The translations under genes were made by a program, and so were the position numbers. This document shows positions 1 through 5,745 of a stretch of 6,415 nucleotides of DNA, in pieces (position 1 is the first letter of the stretch; every line of letters begins with the position of its first letter). Under the pieces are notes generated by a model. That model had not been told where the DNA came from. It searched no databases and saw nothing but the letters and a program-made list of their open reading frames with translations. The stretch is taken from NCBI GenBank assembly GCA_002373875.1, contig DFKQ01000097.1, forward strand, positions 1 to 6,415, given 5' to 3'. The DNA comes from Lachnospiraceae bacterium UBA3641. GTDB taxonomy: Bacteria; Bacillota; Clostridia; Lachnospirales; Lachnospiraceae.

Positions 1-8
1 TGAGCCTG

Positions 9-42
9 TTCTGAATAGTTACTATGGTACAGAGTTTTTTTT
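9..42 (+). terminator. Possible intrinsic terminator or attenuator hairpin upstream of the surface-protein gene
   Basis: Bases 9-13 (TTCTG) can pair with 30-34 (CAGAG), with one G-U pair. Inside that, 15-18 (ATAG) can pair with 22-25 (CTAT) around a 3-base loop, leaving a small internal bulge. The stem is followed at once by eight T residues at 35-42, the layout of an intrinsic terminator, although the stem is short and AT-rich. A competing stem is possible between 4-11 (GCCTGTTC) and 43-50 (GAGCAGGC), which uses bases 9-11 and so excludes the first. It may end an upstream gene lying outside the window, or act as an attenuator in the leader of the gene starting at 80. The window edge prevents deciding. 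Confidence 0.3.
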
Positions 43-64
43 GAGCAGGCAATAACACTTGTAT

Positions 65-73
65 AAAGGGAGG
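65..73 (+). promoter_or_regulatory. Ribosome binding site fixing the start of the surface-protein gene
   Basis: AAAGGGAGG lies six bases before the ATG at 80 and is a near-ideal Shine-Dalgarno sequence. It selects ATG 80 over the in-frame TTG at 59, which would lie upstream of this site and add seven residues before the signal peptide. The in-frame ATG at 89 is less well spaced. Confidence 0.85.
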
Positions 74-79
74 AAGCTT

Positions 80-3000
80 ATGAGAAGAATGATCGGGGAT
101 CGGATCTGTTTTATGCTGGTACTGGTGCTGGTGCTTGTTACGGTGCCGGTTGAAGCATATGCGGTTGAACCGATGGATACAGTCATCGAAACCGGCAGTG
201 AAGCCGTCATTTCCGGCAGCGGAGCCGAAGTATCTGCGGATAACACGATTCCGGAGGATGATACTGCCGGTAATGAAGGAGATGCCGATCTTCTGTCGGA
301 GCCGGCAGGGCAGGATGTTGTAACGGTGTCCGGGAATGAAGCCGTATTTGAGATACTAACCCCCATGATAATGTACGGTGAGGACGGGAGCAATGCAAAC
401 GGTAACCTTGACAGGCTCTTTAAACCCGTATATACGGTAAACGACAGAGAGTGGGTTCTTGTATCAGCGGATTCGTTGGAGGCGGAAGACGGTGCCGGGA
501 ACGCCGTATACAGTGTAGAGTATAAGTTCTTCACGGATATTGCTTATGCTGATACGGTAAATGCCGGCAATTTCGATGAACTTGAAGGCGTCAGGCTCGA
601 GGAGATAAGTGCAGGCACTGACTTTGTTGCCGCAGTTAAGGCTTCAGGCAGGGATGATGAGGGTGTGGTTGCGGCAAGAATACTCACCATGCACAAGCGG
701 CCGCTTACGGTAGCGGTGGAAAGATCACGCGACATCGGGGTGAGTGAGAAGGACATGCCTGAGGATGAGAAGGTCACGGTATCGGCCAATACGCCTGCAT
801 TTGACAATGTGGTCATTACTCCTGTGGAGAATAATGAGAATCAAGCCGGAGAGTCAAGCTTCGTTTATGCGTATGACGAAGCACTCATGCCTGAAAACGC
901 GATCGAAGGTGATGTTTGGCTGGATGTGTCGGGTATTGACGGAGACAGGGTCGGTTATCAGGAGGTTCCCGTTATTGCCGCTCTTAACGATGATCTGAAC
1001 GATAATTACGAGATCCTGGAATCTCCTACTGCTGATGGATATGTTTATGTTGAGGAGTCGACCTACTATATCACATTTGCTGTTAAGGTTAACGGACAGA
1101 CATATACGAAACAGTACATAAATGATATAAGTGAAACCAATACGGTGTTTTCGACATGGATCAATGAATCCGGCCGTAAGGCGGCAGTAACCAATCCGAA
1201 TACCTACGATCTTGATTATTCCGTTATCGGAGCCGTTACGGGATGGGGTATGTATCAGGACGGCAAGTACGAGAGGGAATATGATACTGATATGAGATAT
1301 GTTGTCGGTACAACAACGTATACCTCATATGTAAACAGGAAGACGGATTATTATTTTATAGCCAGGACCTCAAGAAAGGCCATTAACAATATATATGTAG
1401 AAGCCATTCCCGGTGTTGAATATGACGGACGGGCCCATGTGGTGACCGATCAGCCCCTTAAGAAAACCGATTCCACGATAAATGACATTAAACTGTCGGT
1501 ATTTTGCTCGTTGGACGGTGGTGCTTATGATGTATATAAGCTTCGCTACGGCAAGGACTATAAGGTTTCCTATAAGAATAATACGAATGCTTCCGTTTTA
1601 ATGGGAAGCGACGGGATCTACAAGGACAGGGATCTGCCGGCAGCGCAAAGACCGCAGGTTATCATAACCGGTCTGGGTGATTATACGGGTTATACGACAA
1701 CGGTATATTTTGATATCACCCCCTACAATCTGGCCAAGGCACCCGAGTACGCGACTGCGTCCGTTTCGGGTCTTAAGCATCTGTATGCCCTTAAGGGTGG
1801 CAGGCTGAGCGGTAAGGCGGCTCCCTCTGTCACGATCAGGTTCCCCTTCGACGGGAAGGCGAAGAAGCTGAAGGCCGGTGTTGATTATGTGCCCGCGATA
1901 TATAAATATGAGGGCAATAAATGGGTGCTCAAGAATGAGACAGGCGGTGATGTGAACGCAATAACCGGTGAAGGGAAATACTTATATACCCTGAAGGGAA
2001 TAGGCAATTATTGCGGAGTTTATTTCGGTTCGGAGAAATACAGGGATGATTTTGATCCTGCAGGTGCAAGATGGGGTGTCGTTAAACCGGCCGTATGCTC
2101 TTATAATGATTCGAATTACAGCCCGTGCCAGTTCATGGTTAAGGATGATACGATATATGATCTTTCCAATGCTGCTGTAAATGTTAAGACGACCGGGGTA
2201 AATTATACGGGCAAATATTATACCCCGACCGATCTGGGAATAGAGGTATATATCGGAAGCGGTAAGAATAAGATAAAGCTTAACGAAGGAGAGGATTACC
2301 GGGTCCTGTTTGACGGTGTGGATTACATATATTACGAGGGTATATATACTAACGGAGTATACAAGACGGCCATATACGAAGCCAAATACTACAATAAGAT
2401 CGGGATTTCCAATAAATATAAGGTAATAATAGAAGCAATAAGCGGGAACGCCCGGGGTGTATTCGGCTCCAGGGAAGCTGGCAAACAGGTAACGATAAAG
2501 GGTATTACGATCGCCCCCAAATGGTATAAGCTCGCGGCTTCTAATGCTGTTTACAACGGAGCATGGGAAGATGGAGGATCTTACAAATATTCAACGGCTA
2601 AGAGGGTAACGGATGTTAATCCGGATTCCTGCTTGTATAATGTGAAATCCTCAGAAACCTACACCGATTCATATGGAAAATACTACAAGTATACATATGT
2701 AGGAACCGATGAGGAGATGAAGCTGATATCTAACGGTGTTGTTGTTTCAGGTGATTACGCCAAGCTGCCCGGAACATATTTGAACAATGTCTATCCCTTC
2801 GGTCCGGGAGTCGATCACAGCAGCCCCATTAAGGTTAAATTCACCAAAAAAGCCGTAAATATGAAGGATGCCCTTAAGGATGTCGAGGTTAAGGTAGGTG
2901 ACAATACCTATAAGTACAGGCTTCTCGAGCTGACCGCAGCACCGGGTAAGCAAAATGCGGCAGGGGCAATGCCGGGTTCGGTCACCGTAAAATATACGAC

Positions 3001-3943
3001 TGTAAAACATGATGGCACTAAAGCCACTAAAGAGCAGAACCTGAAAATGTATTACAACGGTCAGGAATTTAAGATAGAGGATGCGGAAGGCTATACCACG
3101 ACCATAAGGCTGTACGCCTCAAACAACACGAAACCCGGACAGGGTACACTAAGTATAGAAGGTGACGGTGAGATATTTAAGGGTAAGGCTGCTGCCTGCA
3201 CATATGCAATAAATAAGATCGAAGTTCCCGCTGAAATTCCGGTCCTTGACAGAGATTCGTATATACATAAATATGGAAGTTATACATCTACCGTAGGAAC
3301 CAGGGAAAGCGAGAATCCCGCAGGTACCGTATACGCTGTGATGGGTACGGAAAAGAAGGGAAAGACGGCTCCGGGTAACCCTAAGATCACCCTGTATCAG
3401 TCTTATTACGCCAACGGTTCTGAGCTTGAGGACAAACGTGCCGGCCTTAAGAAGATAGACTCCAAATGCTACAAGCTTGTGCTTACTTCCAATGGAGATT
3501 ACGGATATAAGGTCAGAGTGACCAATTCGGGGTCGGCGGAGCTTACGGGATATGATTTCAATAAAAACAGCTCTTCGCTGAAAGAGGATTACACTGTATA
3601 TGATACCGGGGCTGCAATAACGGATCTTGAAGTCAGCTATTATGGTAAGACCTACTACCTTGGGAGAAAGGGTGAAAGCCTGTCGATACCGTATACAGGT
3701 AAGCAGATAACAGCCGACGGTTCTGCATTCCAGATATTAAGCGTGGGAATAAAGGGAACGGATGAACGCTTGTATACGGCGGTACACCCTTTCAGGGTTG
3801 AGTATGGCAATAATGTTGCTGCCGGTAAGAATAAAGGAACGATAACGATTATCCTGCAAAGGGATGATACCGGAAAGTATAAACTCGGAGGCTCCCAAAC
3901 ATTTAAGTTCAACATAATGGCTGCTGACCACAAAACATTATAA
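80..3943 (+). CDS. Large secreted protein with degenerate bacterial Ig-like (MBG-type and related) modules
   Basis: Encodes 1287 residues. A signal peptide is clear: basic MRR at the N-terminus, a hydrophobic core at about residues 9-24 rich in Leu-Val, and an AYA cleavage site near residue 28. Residues about 29-90 are acidic, Ser/Gly/Glu-rich and low in complexity. Residues about 204-320 resemble an MBG-type Ig-like domain (KRPLTV at 206-211, NYEIL at 309-313). From about 436 onward come several diverged modules of a clostridial Ig-like type. Its hallmarks are a GxDYxV strand (GKDYKVSYKNN at 491-501, GVDY at 600-603, GEDYRV at 737-742, VEYGNN at 1240-1245), a YTGK strand (709-712, 1205-1208) and a GxGxYxG strand (531-537, 640-646). 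The mature protein is Tyr-rich, with seven scattered Cys. I see no LPXTG, SLH, choline-binding or dockerin motif and no C-terminal membrane segment; it ends AADHKTL. A role in adhesion or as a cell-surface scaffold is inferred from architecture only; no catalytic domain is recognisable. The LRR gene follows after 31 bp. Confidence 0.9.
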   Translation: MRRMIGDRICFMLVLVLVLVTVPVEAYAVEPMDTVIETGSEAVISGSGAEVSADNTIPEDDTAGNEGDADLLSEPAGQDVVTVSGNEAVFEILTPMIMYGEDGSNANGNLDRLFKPVYTVNDREWVLVSADSLEAEDGAGNAVYSVEYKFFTDIAYADTVNAGNFDELEGVRLEEISAGTDFVAAVKASGRDDEGVVAARILTMHKRPLTVAVERSRDIGVSEKDMPEDEKVTVSANTPAFDNVVITPVENNENQAGESSFVYAYDEALMPENAIEGDVWLDVSGIDGDRVGYQEVPVIAALNDDLNDNYEILESPTADGYVYVEESTYYITFAVKVNGQTYTKQYINDISETNTVFSTWINESGRKAAVTNPNTYDLDYSVIGAVTGWGMYQDGKYEREYDTDMRYVVGTTTYTSYVNRKTDYYFIARTSRKAINNIYVEAIPGVEYDGRAHVVTDQPLKKTDSTINDIKLSVFCSLDGGAYDVYKLRYGKDYKVSYKNNTNASVLMGSDGIYKDRDLPAAQRPQVIITGLGDYTGYTTTVYFDITPYNLAKAPEYATASVSGLKHLYALKGGRLSGKAAPSVTIRFPFDGKAKKLKAGVDYVPAIYKYEGNKWVLKNETGGDVNAITGEGKYLYTLKGIGNYCGVYFGSEKYRDDFDPAGARWGVVKPAVCSYNDSNYSPCQFMVKDDTIYDLSNAAVNVKTTGVNYTGKYYTPTDLGIEVYIGSGKNKIKLNEGEDYRVLFDGVDYIYYEGIYTNGVYKTAIYEAKYYNKIGISNKYKVIIEAISGNARGVFGSREAGKQVTIKGITIAPKWYKLAASNAVYNGAWEDGGSYKYSTAKRVTDVNPDSCLYNVKSSETYTDSYGKYYKYTYVGTDEEMKLISNGVVVSGDYAKLPGTYLNNVYPFGPGVDHSSPIKVKFTKKAVNMKDALKDVEVKVGDNTYKYRLLELTAAPGKQNAAGAMPGSVTVKYTTVKHDGTKATKEQNLKMYYNGQEFKIEDAEGYTTTIRLYASNNTKPGQGTLSIEGDGEIFKGKAAACTYAINKIEVPAEIPVLDRDSYIHKYGSYTSTVGTRESENPAGTVYAVMGTEKKGKTAPGNPKITLYQSYYANGSELEDKRAGLKKIDSKCYKLVLTSNGDYGYKVRVTNSGSAELTGYDFNKNSSSLKEDYTVYDTGAAITDLEVSYYGKTYYLGRKGESLSIPYTGKQITADGSAFQILSVGIKGTDERLYTAVHPFRVEYGNNVAAGKNKGTITIILQRDDTGKYKLGGSQTFKFNIMAADHKTL
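116..139 (+). repeat. Hexanucleotide tandem repeat encoding the signal-peptide core
   Basis: Four near-identical 6-base units (CTGGTA, CTGGTG, CTGGTG, CTTGTT) run in frame and encode Leu-Val four times, residues 13-20 of the surface protein. They form most of the hydrophobic core of its signal peptide. Gain or loss of a unit would keep the frame and alter the length of that core by two residues. Confidence 0.8.
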
Positions 3944-3974
3944 CTTAAGGCCGTAATTCTATAGTAAACCAACC

Positions 3975-4934
3975 ATGCGTGAATATGATGAAAAGACAGG
4001 ATTATATTATGAAATAAAAGAAGCCGGGGACCGTAAATACGCCGTGATAACGGATGCGGACAGGAAGCTTAAGGAAGCCGCAGTGCCTGATACACTGGGA
4101 GGGTGGCCCGTTGAAGCTGTTGGCCGCAAGGCCTTCCTTGGCTGTAAAAGGTTAAGGAAGGTACTCCTGCCGGAAACCGTGAATATGGTAGGGGAGTGGG
4201 CATTTGCATTTTGCGACAGCCTGACATGCGTATGCCTTCCCCGCAGAGCTGTTGAGCTTGGCAAGGGCGTATTCAAGAATGATAAGAAGCTTCGTGATAT
4301 TTTATTATATGAGGCGGACAAGACAGGCGGGGATGATCCGGCGGAGGTTTGTGATCCGGGAACCTTAGGAAATGAGCGTGAATCCCGGGCGGTAGCGGAA
4401 CTTCTTGCAGCGGCTCCCATATATATGGATGCCGGATATCTGCTGGATATCCTGCAGGCAGGAAGCGTTGAATGGTACAACAAATGGGATACCCGGCTTA
4501 TGCATATCTTAAGCCTTAAGGATGATGAGGGATACCATCTGTACGTTCTGTGCGGGGAGGAAGACCTTCATTTCGATTATGACCAGTATCTTGAATATAA
4601 CAGGGAGAAGAAGGCCTATCTGTGTATGCTGCGCCTTTATAATGACATTTACCTTCAGGATGATATAAGGAATGTGCTGACGGGGTATCTGTTGGATCAT
4701 ACCATAGGAAGCGGATCAGATGCCGCGATCCGTGTTCTTCTGCGTGACCATGCGGAGGATCGGGAGTACTACGGGCTTATGATAAGGGAGGGTGTTATTA
4801 CACCCTCCAACCTTGAAGCTGTTCTTCTTAAGATGGGTGACCGGCATCCGCAGATGAAGGCCTTTCTCATGGAAACGGTCAGGACGGATACCGGAAACGG
4901 CACGGATTCATTCTTTGACGGCCTTGCCCTTTAA
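3975..4934 (+). CDS. BspA-type leucine-rich repeat protein with helical C-terminal region, probably cytoplasmic
   Basis: Encodes 319 residues. The N-terminal part holds three 22-23-residue repeats of the BspA (LRR_5) type at about 46-68, 69-91 and 92-113. The first two show the V-x-x-V-G-x-x-A-F-x-x-C-x-x-L-x-x-V-x-L-P pattern; the third is decayed (VFKNDKKLRDILL). A Gly/Asp-rich linker follows at about 114-135. Residues about 138-303 look mainly helical, with paired amphipathic stretches (for example 275-303) that recall ankyrin-like helical hairpins. I cannot name this domain. The protein ends FFDGLAL. There is no signal peptide or membrane segment, unlike most BspA-type LRR proteins, so a cytoplasmic protein-binding role is likely. 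ATG 3975 is the only start between the in-frame stop at 3954 and codon 71. No good Shine-Dalgarno precedes it; the nearest AAGG (3947-3950) is 24 bases away, so translation may depend on coupling to the upstream gene. Its last 27 bp overlap the convergent CarD-family gene. Confidence 0.85.
   Translation: MREYDEKTGLYYEIKEAGDRKYAVITDADRKLKEAAVPDTLGGWPVEAVGRKAFLGCKRLRKVLLPETVNMVGEWAFAFCDSLTCVCLPRRAVELGKGVFKNDKKLRDILLYEADKTGGDDPAEVCDPGTLGNERESRAVAELLAAAPIYMDAGYLLDILQAGSVEWYNKWDTRLMHILSLKDDEGYHLYVLCGEEDLHFDYDQYLEYNREKKAYLCMLRLYNDIYLQDDIRNVLTGYLLDHTIGSGSDAAIRVLLRDHAEDREYYGLMIREGVITPSNLEAVLLKMGDRHPQMKAFLMETVRTDTGNGTDSFFDGLAL
4787..4808. other. Perfect 9-bp inverted repeat inside the LRR gene
   Basis: GGAGGGTGT (4787-4795) and ACACCCTCC (4800-4808) are exact reverse complements around a 4-base loop TATT, giving a strong hairpin on either strand. 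It lies within codons for REGVITPSN of the LRR protein and about 100 bp beyond the stop of the convergent CarD-family gene. No run of T follows on either strand. It could pause or protect the 3' end of a CarD-family transcript that runs into the LRR gene, or be a chance product of coding sequence. Confidence 0.5.
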
Positions 4935-5423
4935 GGCCCCGGTTATAAAGCTGCTCACATCGCTCTTGTCGATATTGAGGGCGTAGGCCAGCTCCTCATA
5001 GAGCTGGTTCTCTGCCTGCTTGAAGTAGCGCTCGTCCACTACGGTAACCTTCTTACCGGCATCGATGCGTGATTTCTTCCGTCTGTACAGGGTCTTGATA
5101 ATCTTGACAAGCTCCACGCAGTCGCAGGTACGAAGGGCCGTCTTGTACTGGGTTTCCCGCTCCTGCTCGTTCACTATCCAGGCATTCTCGATGTCCGGGA
5201 TACGTTTGATAAGTGACTCGGCCTCCTTGCGGGAGATGACCGGCCTCATTACGGAGGTTACGTTATCAACAGGTACATAGACAGCGGCGTCCTTGTGGTA
5301 GAAGGGCCGCAGGGTATAGTATTTCTTCTTCTTGTCGGCCATAGACATGGAAAGAGTGCCGATGTTAACGACTTCGCAGACACCCTGATTGCCGTAGACT
5401 ACAACATCATTTACATTATACAT
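4908..5423 (-). CDS. carD: CarD/CdnL-family transcriptional regulator
   Basis: Encodes 171 residues, close to the usual 160-170 for this family. The N-terminal part (about 1-60) matches the CarD/TRCF RNA polymerase-interacting domain: VNDVVVYGNQGVCEV at 4-18, then YYTLRPFY and VYVPVDN near 36-54. The C-terminal helical domain (about 62-165) includes Trp82, in a region where characterised CarD proteins carry a Trp that contacts DNA at the promoter, and the conserved CVELVKIIKTLYRRKK (102-117) and VDERYFKQAE (129-138) stretches typical of clostridial members. In characterised species the family binds the RNA polymerase beta subunit and alters open-complex stability at promoters, rRNA promoters especially. 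Its exact role here is inferred. On the minus strand AGGAG (plus-strand 5432-5436) lies eight bases before the ATG, supporting this start. It is divergent from rho and converges with the LRR gene, overlapping that gene's 3' end by 27 bp. Confidence 0.95.
   Translation of the reverse strand: MYNVNDVVVYGNQGVCEVVNIGTLSMSMADKKKKYYTLRPFYHKDAAVYVPVDNVTSVMRPVISRKEAESLIKRIPDIENAWIVNEQERETQYKTALRTCDCVELVKIIKTLYRRKKSRIDAGKKVTVVDERYFKQAENQLYEELAYALNIDKSDVSSFITGALKGKAVKE
4920..4938. terminator. Hairpin at the convergent gene junction, possible weak bidirectional terminator
   Basis: GGCCTT (4920-4925) pairs with AAGGCC (4933-4938) around a 7-base loop that carries part of the LRR gene's TAA stop. The GC-rich 6-bp stem sits inside the 27-bp overlap of the two convergent genes and could serve both strands. 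There is no U tract on either side, so it does not meet the standard intrinsic-terminator pattern. It may assist termination or be incidental. Confidence 0.35.
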
Positions 5424-5488
5424 AGCTCACGCTCCTATATAAAACAAAACAATGGGTTCAGAAATGGATTTATACCCCCGATATTTAT

Positions 5489-5497
5489 ATAATACCA
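5489..5497 (-). promoter_or_regulatory. Candidate extended -10 promoter of the CarD-family gene
   Basis: Read on the minus strand, these bases are TGGTATTAT, which fits the extended -10 pattern TGnTATAAT with one mismatch. I see no good -35 hexamer at the right distance, which extended -10 promoters can tolerate. Transcription would start near 5482, giving a leader of about 60 bases before the ATG at 5423. Confidence 0.45.
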
Positions 5498-5530
5498 CTG
5501 AAATTCTCATAATTTCTATTAAAATTTTGT

Positions 5531-5552
5531 AAAAAATACCTTTTTATTTTTT
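5531..5552. repeat. AT-only inverted repeat in the intergenic region
   Basis: AAAAAATA (5531-5538) and TATTTTTT (5545-5552) are exact reverse complements around a 6-base loop. The sequence lies between the two candidate promoters. It could act as bent or UP-element-like DNA, but low-complexity AT sequence gives such repeats easily by chance. Confidence 0.4.
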
Positions 5553-5577
5553 GGGGGTGATTTTTTATCAAGAATTC

Positions 5578-5606
5578 TTGCATTTTAAATTATTCTGTGA
5601 TTTAAT
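5578..5606 (+). promoter_or_regulatory. Alternative upstream candidate promoter for rho
   Basis: TTGCAT (5578-5583) and TTTAAT (5601-5606) are separated by 17 bases. The -10 matches the consensus in five of six positions and the -35 in three. Start would be near 5613, giving a leader of roughly 130 bases. It is weaker in its -35 than the candidate at 5612-5639. Confidence 0.3.
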
Positions 5607-5611
5607 GATTG

Positions 5612-5639
5612 TTGAGGATTAGTTTTGCATAGTTATAAA
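5612..5639 (+). promoter_or_regulatory. Candidate sigma-A-type promoter of rho
   Basis: TTGAGG (5612-5617, four of six matches to TTGACA) and TATAAA (5634-5639, five of six matches to TATAAT) are separated by 16 bases. AT-rich DNA lies upstream and could serve as an UP element. Transcription would start near 5646, leaving a leader of about 100 bases before the rho ATG, long enough for the autoregulation known for rho in other bacteria. Confidence 0.5.
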
Positions 5640-5658
5640 CGCATTACTCGTAACGCAT
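5627..5658 (+). repeat. Three GCAT motifs at exact 14-bp steps around the rho promoter -10
   Basis: GCAT occurs at 5627-5630, 5641-5644 and 5655-5658. The last two are part of a longer direct repeat, AACGCAT, at 5638-5644 and 5652-5658. The motifs flank the TATAAA element at 5634-5639 and the predicted start site. They could form an operator, but the shared core is short and the 14-bp step is not a full number of helical turns. Confidence 0.3.
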
Positions 5659-5745
5659 CAACACAGTTCGTGTTAAATCCCGATGGAGAATCTAAGATCA
5701 ACAGATGTTGACTTGAAGCAATAAATTACAAAACAGGAGTGAGAT

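Larger units (their letters stand above)
5424..5745. other. Divergent intergenic control region between the CarD-family gene and rho
   Basis: This 322-bp stretch is strikingly AT-rich compared with the genes on either side, especially at 5480-5610. It holds candidate promoters for both neighbours, an AT-only inverted repeat at 5531-5552 and, in the rho leader, a small possible hairpin (AACAC at 5660-5664 with GTGTT at 5670-5674). A C5 run at 5475-5479 and a G5 run at 5553-5557 form a distant inverted pair (ACCCCC and GGGGGT). I see no tRNA, known riboswitch core or convincing protein-coding gene. Confidence 0.75.

Noticed and set aside
41..67. Promoter-like pair TTGAGC and TATAAA before the surface-protein gene
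   Set aside because: The spacer is only 15 bases and transcription would start at about 74, beyond the ribosome binding site at 65-73, which would abolish it.
22..534. 170-codon open frame on the minus strand over the start of the surface-protein gene
   Set aside because: It is Ser/Thr/Pro-rich low-complexity translation antisense to the acidic N-terminal region, with no recognisable domain; the plus-strand gene has a strong SD and a signal peptide.
4007..4483. 158-codon open frame on the minus strand within the LRR gene
   Set aside because: It is the antisense shadow of clear LRR coding sequence, and the product has no recognisable feature.
5683..5724. 13-codon mini-ORF (MENLRSTDVDLKQ) in the rho leader
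   Set aside because: It starts at ATG but has no Shine-Dalgarno before it and no run of regulatory codons, so a leader peptide cannot be supported; it is short enough to occur by chance.
5708..5730. TTGACT as a possible -35 close to the rho start
   Set aside because: No -10 hexamer lies at a suitable distance, and the start site would fall at or beyond the rho ribosome binding site and ATG.
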